NCBI RefSeq assembly: GCF_000834055.1
Contig: NZ_JXSQ01000029.1
Location: forward strand, 1 to 34,316
Source: Leucobacter komagatae
GTDB lineage: Bacteria; Actinomycetota; Actinomycetes; Actinomycetales; Microbacteriaceae
Direction: 5' to 3'
DNA length: 34,316 nucleotides
Part shown: positions 1-8,943 of the stretch, piece after piece
Layout of the letters: each line of letters opens with the position of its first letter
Position numbering within the stretch: the stretch's first letter is position 1
The notes under the pieces: generated by a model
Database searches by the model: none
The model's input: the letters and a program-made list of their open reading frames with translations, nothing else
Told to the model about the DNA's origin: nothing
Translations under genes and position numbers: made by a program

Positions 1-935
1 TCGCTGACCTGTTCCGCGAGGCCGGCCTGCCTGACGGTGTCCTCAACGTCGTTCACGGTGACAAGGTTGCCGTGGATACGCTGCTTGACAGCCCGGATGT
101 GAAGGCGATCAGCTTTGTCGGGTCGACCCCGATCGCGAAGTACATCTACGAGCGCGCGGCCGGTAACGGCAAGCGTGTGCAGGCGCTTGGCGGGGCGAAG
201 AACCACATGCTCGTCATGCCAGATGCAGACCTTGATATGACGGCGGACGCCGCAGTGTCGGCAGCGTACGGTTCGGCCGGCGAGCGCTGCATGGCGGTCT
301 CGGTCGTCGTCGCAGTCGGTGACGTGGGCGACGCACTCGTGCAGAAGATCGCTGACCGCATGGCAGACCTCAAGATCGGTGACGGCACCGACCCCGCATC
401 CGAGATGGGCCCGCTCATCACGCAGGATGCGAAGGATCGCGTCGAGTCCTACGTCGCGGGAGCCGCAGCGGAGGGTGCAACGGTCGTCGTTGATGGGCGT
501 GAGGCAGAGTTCGCGGGCGGCGGCTTCTTCACGGGTGTCTCGCTCATCGATCACGTGCAGACGAGCAGCAAGGTGTACCGTGACGAGATCTTCGGGCCTG
601 TGCTCGCGGTTGTCCGCGTCGACAGCTACGAGGATGGGCTGCAGCTCATCAACGACCACCAGTTCGGTAACGGCACCGCGATCTTTACCCGCGACGGTGG
701 CGTCGCGCGCCAGTTCGAGTTCGAGGTTGAGGCCGGAATGGTCGGCATCAACGTGCCGATCCCCGTGCCCGTCGGTTCGTTCTCCTTTGGTGGGTGGAAG
801 GATTCGCTGTTTGGTGATTCCCACATTTACGGCCCCGAGTCGATCCACTTCTACACCCGCTCGAAGGTCGTGACGACCCGTTGGCCGAACGCTGAGCCGT
901 CGAAGGTTGACCTCGGCTTCCCCAGCAACAGCTAA
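1..935 (+). CDS. mmsA: CoA-acylating methylmalonate-semialdehyde dehydrogenase family protein, 5' truncated by window edge
   Basis: Aldehyde dehydrogenase of the MmsA/IolA type, which oxidises (methyl)malonate semialdehyde to acetyl- or propionyl-CoA with NAD and CoA in valine or inositol breakdown. The reading frame is open from base 3, so the gene enters from outside the window and the visible part is 310 residues of a family that is usually about 480-500. Visible marks are the NAD-binding VGSTPIA segment (about residue 40), the GGAKNHMLVMPDADLD block typical of MmsA, the catalytic cysteine in GERCMA (about residue 96) and EIFGPV. The GTG at 72 is internal, not a start. A strong hairpin follows the stop. 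No other inositol or valine gene is visible, so the in vivo substrate is open; the family call is firm. Confidence 0.9.
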   Translation, partial: ADLFREAGLPDGVLNVVHGDKVAVDTLLDSPDVKAISFVGSTPIAKYIYERAAGNGKRVQALGGAKNHMLVMPDADLDMTADAAVSAAYGSAGERCMAVSVVVAVGDVGDALVQKIADRMADLKIGDGTDPASEMGPLITQDAKDRVESYVAGAAAEGATVVVDGREAEFAGGGFFTGVSLIDHVQTSSKVYRDEIFGPVLAVVRVDSYEDGLQLINDHQFGNGTAIFTRDGGVARQFEFEVEAGMVGINVPIPVPVGSFSFGGWKDSLFGDSHIYGPESIHFYTRSKVVTTRWPNAEPSKVDLGFPSNS

Positions 936-945
936 GAGTTCCCGC

Positions 946-986
946 CGCTGGCGGCGCCCGGGCCGTGTGCTCGGGCGCCGCCAGCG
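946..986 (+). terminator. hairpin after the aldehyde dehydrogenase gene
   Basis: A perfect 15-bp GC-rich inverted repeat (946-960 with 972-986, 11-nt loop) begins 10 nt after the stop codon. It has no T-run, as is common in high-GC actinobacteria. It should end the dehydrogenase transcript ahead of the MFS gene. Confidence 0.65.
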
Positions 987-1006
987 CTGTCGTATGAAGG
1001 GTAAAT

Positions 1007-2206
1007 ATGTATACGAAGCACGAAATCCGTCGTTGGGCAGTGAGTCTCGCCGGGTTCTTTGGGCTGTCAGGCTTCATGTTCAGCTCTTGGCTGGGGAGGC
1101 TCCCGGCCATCCGAGACCACTTGGATGCCTCCACCGCACATCTGAGCCTGTTGGTGTTGTGCCCAGCGGTCGGATCGGTGATCGGGTTCACCGTCGCTGC
1201 CCGAGTGCTCGCGCGGGTTTCGGTGCGCACCTCGCTCTGGGCGTGGTTGGCCCTGCAAGCTGTGGCGCTCACGCTCGCCACAGCCTTGCTGTGGAGCGGT
1301 GGCAGCAGCGTGATCGCGGCAGGCGTCGTCATGGTGTGTTACGGCCTTGGGTTCGGCATCCACGATGTCGCCATCAACGTCAACGGCGGTGATGTCGAGC
1401 GGGCCGCGTCGCGGCCCCTCATGCCGATACTGCATGCCGCGTTCAGCTTCGGTGGGCTCCTTGCGTTGATCACCTGCTCGATCGCTGAGCGCTGGTCTGT
1501 CGCGTTTCCGATCCACCTCGGCGGCGTAGCGGTGCTTGTCATCGGTCTGAGCTGCATCGCGATTCGCCAGATTCCGCGGACGAGCCCCATCGAGCACGCT
1601 GTCGTTCCCGTCGCAGCATCTCCCGAGCGGCCAGCGCGGCCATACGTTGCGTGGCGGTCCCGACGGGTCTTACTGCTCGGCCTGCTCGCTGCGAGCATCT
1701 CGTTGGCCGAAGGAAACGCCAACGATTGGCTGTCACTATCGCTGGTGGACGAGCACGGTTTTAGCCGTGGGGAGGCCGCGCTCACGCTGAGCAGTTACTT
1801 CGCCGCGATGACCGTGAGCCGGCTCGCTGGCGCGTACCTGTTGCACCGCTTCGGCAGGGTTCCGATGCTGCGGCTCACCTCGCTGTGCTGCGCAATTGGT
1901 GTCTTGACGGTCATGGTGTCCCATGTCCCAGCGCTCACCGTGCTCGGGGTCGTTGCCTGGGGGATCGGCTCGTCACTCGGGTACCCAGTTGCGCTGTCCG
2001 CTGCGGCGGACAATCGCGTCACTGCGACGCAGGATGTCGCCGCGGTTGCAGCTATCGCATACACCACGATGCTGCTCGGCCCGGTACTCGTTGGCTTCCT
2101 CGGGGAGGCTGTTGGCATGCGGCTCGCCTTTGTGCCGCTGCTCGTGATTGTGCTGCTGGGAACCCTCGCAATTGGTGCAGTACGGCCACCAAAGCGTGCG
2201 GTCTGA
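1007..2206 (+). CDS. MFS transporter
   Basis: Polytopic membrane protein of 399 residues with about 12 hydrophobic segments, the usual size for the major facilitator superfamily. The N-terminal FGLSGFMFSSWLGRLPAIRD block and the later HAAFSFGG segment resemble the YbjJ/FucP-like branch of MFS proteins, whose substrates are mostly unknown or sugar-like. The ATG at 1007 is preceded by AAGGG at a suitable distance. The gene follows the aldehyde dehydrogenase on the same strand but is separated by a strong hairpin, so co-transcription is doubtful. It is convergent with the Fe-alcohol dehydrogenase operon. Direction of transport and substrate cannot be read from the sequence. Confidence 0.85.
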   Translation: MYTKHEIRRWAVSLAGFFGLSGFMFSSWLGRLPAIRDHLDASTAHLSLLVLCPAVGSVIGFTVAARVLARVSVRTSLWAWLALQAVALTLATALLWSGGSSVIAAGVVMVCYGLGFGIHDVAINVNGGDVERAASRPLMPILHAAFSFGGLLALITCSIAERWSVAFPIHLGGVAVLVIGLSCIAIRQIPRTSPIEHAVVPVAASPERPARPYVAWRSRRVLLLGLLAASISLAEGNANDWLSLSLVDEHGFSRGEAALTLSSYFAAMTVSRLAGAYLLHRFGRVPMLRLTSLCCAIGVLTVMVSHVPALTVLGVVAWGIGSSLGYPVALSAAADNRVTATQDVAAVAAIAYTTMLLGPVLVGFLGEAVGMRLAFVPLLVIVLLGTLAIGAVRPPKRAV

Positions 2207-2222
2207 AATCGGTGAAACGTGA

Positions 2223-2258
2223 ACGGTCGCGCGAGCCACAGACGGCTCGCGCGACCGT
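2223..2258. terminator. bidirectional hairpin between convergent genes
   Basis: Perfect 15-bp stem (2223-2237 with 2244-2258, loop acagac) between the MFS stop codon on the plus strand and the Fe-alcohol dehydrogenase stop codon on the minus strand. Its position suits termination in both directions; there is no long T-run. Confidence 0.7.
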
Positions 2259-2263
2259 AACTA

Positions 2264-3448
2264 CTAGTTGTAGATCGCCCGGTACAGCGTTTCGATATCT
2301 GCTGCGGTCGGCACCCGAGGGTTATTCAGGTGCGACCCGGAAGCAATTGCCTGCTGGGCCATCTCCGGAATCGCGGCTTCCCAAGCTTCCGCTGTCACGC
2401 CAAAGCGCTGCGGAGTAGGGACTTCAAGCTCCAGCTTGAGCGCCTGCAGCTCGCGCACGAGCGACTCCGCTGCAGCCGCGTCAGACGCAGCCGCATCCGC
2501 GACACCCAGCGCCCGCGCGCACGCCGCGTAGCGGTCGTCTGCAGCGCCAAGGGAGTATCGTGTGACCTCCGTGAAGAGCATGGCGTTCGCCATGCCGTGC
2601 GCGACGTGGAAATGTGCTCCGATGGGGCGGCTCATGGCGTGCACCAGCGCTACGCTGGCGTTCGAGAACGCGATGCCAGCGTACGTAGCGGCCTGCATCA
2701 TCGCAGCACGGGCTTCAACGTTCGCGCCATCGAAGTACGCCGTGCGGAGGTGCTTACCGATCGCCCCGATCGCGCCGAGCGCCAGCGCGTCGGTGAAACC
2801 GTTGGCTTTCTTGCTCACGTACGCCTCGACAGCGTGGGTGAGCGCGTCGATACCCGTGTCTGCGGTCAACCGTGCTGGCATCGTCAGCGTGAGCTCGTAG
2901 TCGACCACGGCGGCGACGGGGAGATACGACGGGCCGCCGCAGAGCATCTTCTCGCCGGTCTCGTCATCGCTGATGACCGTGAACTGGGTGGCTTCAGAGC
3001 CGGTGCCAGCCGTAGTCGGGATAGCGACAATCGGCAGAGCCTCGCCCGCGTAGGAGACGGGGGCCTTCAGGTCTCGCATCGATCCACCGATGACCGCGAG
3101 CACGGCAAGCGCTTTCGCCGTGTCGATCGGGCTGCCGCCGCCGAGGCCGATGACAATATCAGCCCGGTGGTCACGAATCATCTCGAGCCCCAAATCGAGC
3201 GAACCGCTCGTCGGGTCTGGCACCGTGCCGCTGAAAATCACGGCGTCGATGCCCTGGGCGCTCAGATCATCGACAACGCTCTGCGCGACACCGGTGGTGG
3301 CGAGGAACGCATCGGTGACCACTACCGGGCGCGAGGCGTCGAGGGACTTGACGACCTCGCCGACCCGTCGGATCGCGCCGCCGCCAACGTGCATCCGCGG
3401 CGGGACCGCGAGCGTGCGCACGGTGCGTGCGGCGGACTCAGCGGTCAT
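2264..3448 (-). CDS. iron-containing alcohol dehydrogenase
   Basis: Group III (iron-activated) alcohol dehydrogenase, 394 residues, a normal length. The GGGSPIDTAKA nucleotide-binding motif is at about 103-113, the PTTAGTGSE motif at 144-152, and metal ligands are expected at D201, H205 (TGIDALTHAVEAY), H270 and H284 (HFHVAHG). Such enzymes interconvert alcohols or polyols and aldehydes or ketones with NAD(P). The ATG overlaps the TGA of the upstream thuA-like gene (ATGA, 3445-3448), so the two are translationally coupled. It is the last gene of the minus-strand operon starting at 8943. The family also includes maleylacetate reductases and lactaldehyde reductases, so the exact substrate is not fixed. 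Confidence 0.9.
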   Translation of the reverse strand: MTAESAARTVRTLAVPPRMHVGGGAIRRVGEVVKSLDASRPVVVTDAFLATTGVAQSVVDDLSAQGIDAVIFSGTVPDPTSGSLDLGLEMIRDHRADIVIGLGGGSPIDTAKALAVLAVIGGSMRDLKAPVSYAGEALPIVAIPTTAGTGSEATQFTVISDDETGEKMLCGGPSYLPVAAVVDYELTLTMPARLTADTGIDALTHAVEAYVSKKANGFTDALALGAIGAIGKHLRTAYFDGANVEARAAMMQAATYAGIAFSNASVALVHAMSRPIGAHFHVAHGMANAMLFTEVTRYSLGAADDRYAACARALGVADAAASDAAAAESLVRELQALKLELEVPTPQRFGVTAEAWEAAIPEMAQQAIASGSHLNNPRVPTAADIETLYRAIYN

Positions 3449-4122
3449 TTCTCTGCACCTTGCTGTCGTGCGGCCCAGGTGATGCCCTGGCGCATGAGGC
3501 GTTCGACGGCGGGCTCGGTGAGGTCTTCAAGGTAGTGTCCGAGCGCGCTGTAGAAGACGCGACCGGCGCCCCACGTCTTTACCCATGCCTGCGGCATGAC
3601 CTGGCCGTCAAGCCACGGCATGTGTTCGCCATCGAACGTGGTCTCGAGGAGAACATGATTCCGCGGATCCACGTTCATGTAGTACTGCTCGCTTGCAGCC
3701 TGGAAGTCGGTGACGCCCTCGGTGACTTCGTGGTCGCCGTCTGTCACGCGCACGGGGTGCGGGTGACGCACGCCTTCGCCTGCCGGGTGGTAGAAGACGT
3801 CAGCGCCAAGCATCATGTGGTACATGACGCTGCCGCGGAACGCCGCCCCTCCGCCGTGCCACGATACGAACCCGGTGCCCTGCTCGATGGCACCGAGCAG
3901 GTGCTGCTCCTGTGACGGCGTGAGCGTCTCGCTCAGCAGTGCGTTGTTCCAGTTGTTGACGATGAGGTCAAAGCCCGTAAGGTCTTGGTCGAGCGCAAAG
4001 ATATCGTTGCTTTCGACAACCTCGAAGTCGAGCTCCGTGAGCAGCTCTCTCGCCCATTCCGCTACGCCGTATGGGTTGTGCCCTGGCCAACCGCCGTACA
4101 AGTACAAAACGCGCTTCGACAT
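3445..4122 (-). CDS. ThuA-like domain protein (class I glutamine-amidotransferase-like fold)
   Basis: A 225-residue cytoplasmic protein. The N-terminal VLYLYGGWPGHNP segment followed by FDLIVNNW, GTGFVSWHGGGAAFRGS and YHPAGEGVRHPHPVRV is the pattern of ThuA (trehalose utilisation) domain proteins. These have a glutamine-amidotransferase-like fold, often sit in sugar or polyol catabolic operons, and have poorly defined activity. The start ATG has AAAGGA 8 nt upstream. The stop overlaps the start of the Fe-alcohol dehydrogenase gene. A 13-bp hairpin separates it from the upstream ThDP enzyme gene, which could set its dose relative to the first three genes. The family call is good; the function is not known. 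Confidence 0.82.
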   Translation of the reverse strand: MSKRVLYLYGGWPGHNPYGVAEWARELLTELDFEVVESNDIFALDQDLTGFDLIVNNWNNALLSETLTPSQEQHLLGAIEQGTGFVSWHGGGAAFRGSVMYHMMLGADVFYHPAGEGVRHPHPVRVTDGDHEVTEGVTDFQAASEQYYMNVDPRNHVLLETTFDGEHMPWLDGQVMPQAWVKTWGAGRVFYSALGHYLEDLTEPAVERLMRQGITWAARQQGAEK

Positions 4123-4151
4123 TTCTCGTCCTTTCGTGTGAGGTGCAAGTT

Positions 4152-4182
4152 CGGGGTGGCGCGGTTGTTCCGCGCCACCCCG
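4152..4182 (-). terminator. intercistronic hairpin between the ThDP enzyme and thuA-like genes
   Basis: A perfect 13-bp stem (4152-4164 with 4170-4182, loop ttgtt) lies 10 nt after the ThDP enzyme stop codon and about 30 nt before the thuA-like start. On the minus strand no T-run follows, so partial termination or an RNA-stability role is more likely than a full stop of the operon. Confidence 0.55.
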
Positions 4183-4192
4183 TTTCTGCGAC

Positions 4193-5986
4193 TTAGAAGC
4201 CGCGGTTCTTCACATACGTGTCGCGCTTCTCGCCAAGGTACGCGGGAACGGTGATGTCCCACCACCCCGTCTCGTGAAGTTTCGTCCACGGCAACGCGTT
4301 GGCGCTCATGATTTCCACGACGTACGGTCCCTGTGCGGCGATCCCGCGCTCAACCGCTGCGAACACGTCTTCCGGCTGCTCGACGCGCTCGCCGGCGACC
4401 CCCATCGACTTCGCGAATTCCACCGTGTTGAGGAAGTAGGGCTCCCCGCTTGCGTGCTTCCACTTCGTGATGAGTGTTCGGTCGTCCCCGAAGAGGTTGA
4501 TCTGGAGATCCTTGATCGCTTCCCAGCCACCGTTGTTCATAACGATGACAACGAGCGGAACTCCGAGCATCGCCGCCGCGGCAAGCTCAGTTCCGGTCTG
4601 CAGCAGGCTCCCGTCGCCGATGTACGCGACCACTTGCTGCTCAGGAGCCGCGATCTGTGCCCCGATGGCCGCTGGCAGCCCGAAGCCGATCCCCGACATT
4701 CCGCCGGCGACGATGTTGGTCTTCGGCTCGTAAATGGGGAATTCGTTGAAGGCGCCGTTCGCCGGGTTGCTCGAGTCGGTCACCCAGATGGCGTTGTCCG
4801 GCAGCGCCTTGCGAATGTCGACCATCGCGCGAGAGTTCGTGACCGGGGTCACCGCAGCCTCGCGCGCAGGGCGCAGGTATTCCTCCCACTCCTGCTTCAG
4901 GAACTGCAGTTCCGCGAAGTACTCCGTGTCGTGGTAGTCGAGCTCGGTTTCCCCGAGCTCTTCCAGCAACACGGCCAGCGTCGACTTGGCGTCGCCAACG
5001 ATTCCGACGGTCGCCGGGTAGTTGCGGCCGATCTCGAAGGCATCGATGTCGATGTGCACGAGCTTCGTCTCGGGGAAGTTGAACGTGACGCCGTTGCGGT
5101 ACGAGGACGTGATGCGGTCGCTGAAGCGCGAACCGATAGCGACGATCACGTCGGCCTGCTTGGTGACGGCGTTGCCGGGGATCGACCCGAGGTCGCCACA
5201 CGGCCACGCGTACAGGTCGTGCCGCGCCGACACAGCTCCCTTGCCCATGAACGAGTGCGTTACCGGGGCGCCGAGACGCTCTGCGAGCGCGACAACCTCG
5301 CCACTCGCGTCCGCGGCGATGACGCCACCGCCGGCGAGGATCACCGGGCGCTTCGCGGAGCGAAGCAGATCCGCCGCCTGGCGGATGGCCGCACGGCTAC
5401 CCTCCGGGCGAGCCATCTCTGCCGGCGCACCGTCGAACGGCTCGTACACGCCTGCCTCGGCCTGCAGATCCTGCGGCACATCGATGAGTACCGGCCCGCG
5501 ACGACCCTCGCGCATCGCATTGAACGCCTGCGCCATGACGCGGGGGAGCTGGCCAAGGTTGGTGGGCCGCCACCAGCGCTTCACTGCCTTCTCGATCATC
5601 GCACCCCACGCATTGCCGTTGGGTCGGTCGATCTCCTGCAGTACCCCGCGGTTCTCCATGTAGGTGTGCACCGAACCGGTGAGCACGATCATGGGCTGCG
5701 AGTCTGAAAACGCTGTCACGATGCCGGTCACGGTGTTCGTCGCGCCAGGGCCGATCGACGTGCACACCGCTGCGATCTTCCCCGATGCGCGGTAGTACCC
5801 GTCAGCCATGTGCGCGGCGCCTTGCTCGTGCATTGCCTGCACGACGGTGATCTCACCCTCGCGATCGACGAACGCGTCGAGCAGCGCGGTGTTGCCGTGG
5901 CCAGGCACAGCGAATACGATCTCCACACCCTGGCGGATAAGGCTATCGACGATCATCTGACCGCCGGTAAGAATCTGGTTCGACAT
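4193..5986 (-). CDS. ThDP-dependent enzyme, acetolactate synthase-like
   Basis: A 597-residue enzyme with the three-domain layout of the acetolactate synthase/pyruvate oxidase family. The N-terminal PYR domain carries the catalytic glutamate (E54 in QAMHEQGAAHMADGY). A central domain follows, and the C-terminal PP domain holds the ThDP/Mg motif GDGS (about 457) ending in MNNGG (about 483). Such enzymes decarboxylate or ligate 2-oxo acids. The C-terminal stretch after residue 500 (ending LGEKRDTYVKNRGF) does not look like biosynthetic IlvB, and no IlvN regulatory subunit is adjacent, so a catabolic role is likely. AAGGAGA precedes the ATG. The gene starts 22 nt after the GMC oxidoreductase stop. 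It could be a carboligase, a decarboxylase or an IolD-like hydrolase; substrate unknown. Confidence 0.85.
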   Translation of the reverse strand: MSNQILTGGQMIVDSLIRQGVEIVFAVPGHGNTALLDAFVDREGEITVVQAMHEQGAAHMADGYYRASGKIAAVCTSIGPGATNTVTGIVTAFSDSQPMIVLTGSVHTYMENRGVLQEIDRPNGNAWGAMIEKAVKRWWRPTNLGQLPRVMAQAFNAMREGRRGPVLIDVPQDLQAEAGVYEPFDGAPAEMARPEGSRAAIRQAADLLRSAKRPVILAGGGVIAADASGEVVALAERLGAPVTHSFMGKGAVSARHDLYAWPCGDLGSIPGNAVTKQADVIVAIGSRFSDRITSSYRNGVTFNFPETKLVHIDIDAFEIGRNYPATVGIVGDAKSTLAVLLEELGETELDYHDTEYFAELQFLKQEWEEYLRPAREAAVTPVTNSRAMVDIRKALPDNAIWVTDSSNPANGAFNEFPIYEPKTNIVAGGMSGIGFGLPAAIGAQIAAPEQQVVAYIGDGSLLQTGTELAAAAMLGVPLVVIVMNNGGWEAIKDLQINLFGDDRTLITKWKHASGEPYFLNTVEFAKSMGVAGERVEQPEDVFAAVERGIAAQGPYVVEIMSANALPWTKLHETGWWDITVPAYLGEKRDTYVKNRGF

Positions 5987-6008
5987 GTCTGTCTCCTTCG
6001 TATGAGGC

Positions 6009-7553
6009 TTAGCGAGCTTCGCTGGCTCGGATGGTTTCGACTACGCGAAGCGCGTTCGCGGTGATCGTCAGTACGGGGTTCGTCGCAGTCGACGAGGGGA
6101 AAATCGAGCTGTCAACAGCCCAGAGGTTTTCGAGGTCATGCGACCTGCAGTTGCGGTCGACAACCGATGTCTCCGGGGTGTCGCCTGCGACGAGAGTGCC
6201 GCACATGTGCGAGTTCGTCGCGATACCCATCACGCGGGTGAAGATGAACGGGTATCCCGCCTTGCGGACGACGCGGGCAACATTCTTCACGAGCTGACGG
6301 TGCGCGCCATAGTTGTTGCGCTTCCAATGCACGAAGATCTTGCCGTCGCGCACCTCCGCACGGTTCTCCGGGTCAGCGACATCCTCTGAGATGAGGCAGA
6401 AGTCGAGGCTGCGATCGGTGACCATCTTCAGGATGAAGCGCGGCAGAAACGGGAAGAAGCCCTTCAGCGTGTCAGCGCTGAGCTTGCCGAGCATCTGCAT
6501 GTTTCCGAGCGGCGGGCGGTCACCGTCGCGGAGGTACCAGTCGTTGACCGCGATGGTTTTCTGCCAGGACGTGCGGTTCTTCCTGAACGGGTTGATGCCG
6601 ACAAGGAACGTGGTGTTGTGCACCATATAGTTCCTCCCGACAAGGCCAGAAGAGTTCGCGATGTCTGACTGCAGCAGGAGCGCGGCGGAGCTGACTGCGC
6701 CAGCGCCGAGCACGAACCGGTCTGCGATGATCGTTACAGGCTTGCCATCGAGCTCTGCTTCTGCGGCAACCACACGGTCGCCGGTGTCCGATCGCAGCAA
6801 TCGCGTGATTCGCAGCCCGGTGACGAGCTGAATCTGCTGATCCTGCTCAAGCGCAGGCTTGAGCAGCGAGTTCCAGGCATCGGACTTGCGGTCAGCAAAG
6901 CTCGGGGTGCCGTCTGACCCTGCCTCTTCGAGGCGCTCAACGTCGTTCGCAAAGTGGATGCCGTTCGCAGAGTGGTAGGGGTGAAGCCCCTGGCGCTTGA
7001 GCGCATCCGAGAATCGCTCGATCTCGGGCTCGTGTTCGATCGCCGGGAACGGGAAGGGCTCACTGTGGTGTGGCTCAGTGGGATCCTCACCGAGCTGACC
7101 GCGCACGCGGTAGAGCTGTTCGGCGCGCGTGTAGTACGGCTCGAGCTCATCGTAGGAGAACGGCCAGGGCTGCGCGACGCCCTCGTCCATCTCGACGCGC
7201 TCGAAATCCTCGCTGCGGAACCGCGGCAGGGCGGCGCCGTAGAACTTCGTGTTGCCGCCGACGTAGTAGTACGTGCCTGGCGTGAACGGCTTCCCGGTTG
7301 CGGCGTCGATCCATGGCTCCACATTTGTGTAGCGCTTCTGAACGTACATCGCTGTGACGATGTTGTCTTTTGCGACGTTCGGAATGTGGCCGCCGCGCTC
7401 GGCGACGAGCACGTTCAGGCCCGAGCCGATGAACCCGTGTGCCGCACCCGCACCGCCGGGGCCCGAACCGATGATGAGGACGTCGGTTCGCACGACCCCA
7501 TCATCAGTGAGCGCCTGCTGCGGCGTGAAGGGGGATGGAGTGCTGCTCGTCAT
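6009..7553 (-). CDS. GMC family FAD-dependent oxidoreductase
   Basis: Glucose-methanol-choline oxidoreductase, 514 residues from the ATG at 7553. The frame is open further upstream to 7697, but the 7553 start has AGGAA in front and avoids overlap with the preceding gene. The FAD-binding GSGPGG motif is at about 29-34. The C-terminal domain has the catalytic pair expected of the family, His449 in NSHMCGT and an Asn in TATNPVLTITANA near 492. These enzymes oxidise a primary or secondary alcohol on a sugar, polyol or similar compound. It is the second gene of the operon, 34 nt after the HisD-like gene and 22 nt before the ThDP enzyme. No signal peptide is visible, so it is probably cytoplasmic. 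Confidence 0.88.
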   Translation of the reverse strand: MTSSTPSPFTPQQALTDDGVVRTDVLIIGSGPGGAGAAHGFIGSGLNVLVAERGGHIPNVAKDNIVTAMYVQKRYTNVEPWIDAATGKPFTPGTYYYVGGNTKFYGAALPRFRSEDFERVEMDEGVAQPWPFSYDELEPYYTRAEQLYRVRGQLGEDPTEPHHSEPFPFPAIEHEPEIERFSDALKRQGLHPYHSANGIHFANDVERLEEAGSDGTPSFADRKSDAWNSLLKPALEQDQQIQLVTGLRITRLLRSDTGDRVVAAEAELDGKPVTIIADRFVLGAGAVSSAALLLQSDIANSSGLVGRNYMVHNTTFLVGINPFRKNRTSWQKTIAVNDWYLRDGDRPPLGNMQMLGKLSADTLKGFFPFLPRFILKMVTDRSLDFCLISEDVADPENRAEVRDGKIFVHWKRNNYGAHRQLVKNVARVVRKAGYPFIFTRVMGIATNSHMCGTLVAGDTPETSVVDRNCRSHDLENLWAVDSSIFPSSTATNPVLTITANALRVVETIRASEAR

Positions 7554-7587
7554 AGGAGTTCCTCTCGACGTCCAGTATGCGTCTGGC

Positions 7588-8943
7588 TCAACGTAGCCCC
7601 TCGGACCATGCCGGCCATTCGCCGGTGAACCGTGCTGCGCGAATGTCGCCCGACCGGGCGTGCCCCTCGAATCGCTCGGCGCGGGCAGCGCGACCAAGCA
7701 GTGCGCCGAGGGCGGCGCTTGCCTCGTCCGTGCGAACCTCCTGGTAGGTCACGGTCTTGAGGTACTTGCCGACCCAGAGCCCACCGGTGTAACGTGCTGC
7801 GCGCATGGTGGGGAGCACATGGTTGGTGCCGATCACCTTGTCGCCGTATGAGACGCAGGTGCGGTCTCCGAGGAACAGCGCACCGTAGTTCTGCAGCTGC
7901 TCCAGCGCGAGCCGTGGCTCCGCGGTGAGCACCTGGACGTGCTCGCTCGCGTACTCATCAGAGATGCGGAATGCCTCTTCGAGGTTGTCCGCGACGATGA
8001 CCTCGCCGACTGTTTCCCAAGCCTTGCCCGCGATTTCCCGCGTTGGCAGTACCTCGAGCTGACGCTCGACCTGGTCGATGACTGCTGCGGCGTTGGCCTG
8101 CGAAGTCGTGACGTAGACGGCGGGCGAGTCTGGACCGTGCTCGGCCTGGCTGAGGAGGTCGACTGCCGCGAGGAACGGGTCGGTGGAATCGTCACCGATG
8201 ATGAGGACCTCTGTCGGTCCGGCGAACAGGTCGATGCCCACGCGCCCGAAGAGCTGACGCTTCGCCTCAGCGACGAACGCGTTGCCGGGGCCAGCGATCA
8301 CGTCGACTGGGTCGATCGTTTCGGTGCCTACGGCGAGCGCGGCGATCGCCTGCACGCCACCGAGCAGGTAGATTTCGTCGGCGCCGGCGTAGTGGATCGC
8401 CGCAACGCTTGCCGCGGGGATCTCACCGTTCGGAGCTGGGGTTGCGGCGATGACACGTTGCACGCCGGCTACCTTGGCGGTCACGATGGTCATGTGCGCG
8501 GAGGCGAGGAGCGGGTAGCGGCCCCCGGGTACGTAGGCGCCGACGGCGCCAACCGGGATGTTCTTCTGGCCGAGGAAGACGCCAGGCTCGACTTCGGACT
8601 CGAAGTCTGTGATGGAGTCGCGCTGCAGCTTCGCGAACCGTTCGACGTTGCGCTGCACCGTCTGAATGTCTTCCAGCGTCTGCGGGTCAACGCCGGAGAT
8701 GATCTCCTGGATCTCGCTCTCCGAAAGGCGGAACGATTCCGGGGAGTAGCTGTCGAACTTCACCGAGTAGTCGCGCAGCGCTGCGTCGCCGCGATTCTCG
8801 ATATCGGCGATCACAGTTTTCACCGTATCAGTTACCGTGGCCTGAGCATCGGTGCTCTGCGCGTCCGTCTGCCGGGGCTTCTTAAGGTGAAACACGCCAT
8901 ACCTACCGTTCTTTTTCCGAGGTCGTTCATCTGCAAACTTCAC
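7588..8943 (-). CDS. histidinol dehydrogenase-like NAD/Zn dehydrogenase (catabolic paralogue)
   Basis: HisD-family protein, 451 residues. Zn and catalytic residues of the family are present: Q266/H269 in SQAEHG, E334-H335 in ASEHVQV, D368 in SYGDKVIGTNHVLPT and H428 in EGHARSGDIR. The KYLKTVTYQ and GHARSGDIR segments match, from memory, the paralogue group that contains sulfopropanediol 3-dehydrogenase (HpsN) rather than biosynthetic HisD, and no histidine gene is nearby. It probably oxidises a primary alcohol to an acid in two NAD-dependent steps. The annotated GTG is at 8943; an in-frame GTG at 8895 (giving VFHLKKP) would give an N-terminus closer to the family. First gene of the operon, divergent from a PucR regulator. 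Confidence 0.82.
   Translation of the reverse strand: MKFADERPRKKNGRYGVFHLKKPRQTDAQSTDAQATVTDTVKTVIADIENRGDAALRDYSVKFDSYSPESFRLSESEIQEIISGVDPQTLEDIQTVQRNVERFAKLQRDSITDFESEVEPGVFLGQKNIPVGAVGAYVPGGRYPLLASAHMTIVTAKVAGVQRVIAATPAPNGEIPAASVAAIHYAGADEIYLLGGVQAIAALAVGTETIDPVDVIAGPGNAFVAEAKRQLFGRVGIDLFAGPTEVLIIGDDSTDPFLAAVDLLSQAEHGPDSPAVYVTTSQANAAAVIDQVERQLEVLPTREIAGKAWETVGEVIVADNLEEAFRISDEYASEHVQVLTAEPRLALEQLQNYGALFLGDRTCVSYGDKVIGTNHVLPTMRAARYTGGLWVGKYLKTVTYQEVRTDEASAALGALLGRAARAERFEGHARSGDIRAARFTGEWPAWSEGLR

Noticed and set aside
4274..5707. 477-codon open frame on the plus strand
   Set aside because: Shadow of the minus-strand ThDP enzyme, which has clear ThDP motifs.
4193..5986. Sulfoacetaldehyde acetyltransferase (Xsc) linked to the HpsN-like gene
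   Set aside because: The N-terminal and PYR-domain sequence does not resemble Xsc as I know it; no phosphotransacetylase or sulfite exporter nearby.
7588..8943. Biosynthetic histidinol dehydrogenase (hisD)
   Set aside because: No other his gene nearby, the gene heads an oxidoreductase operon, and the sequence resembles catabolic paralogues.
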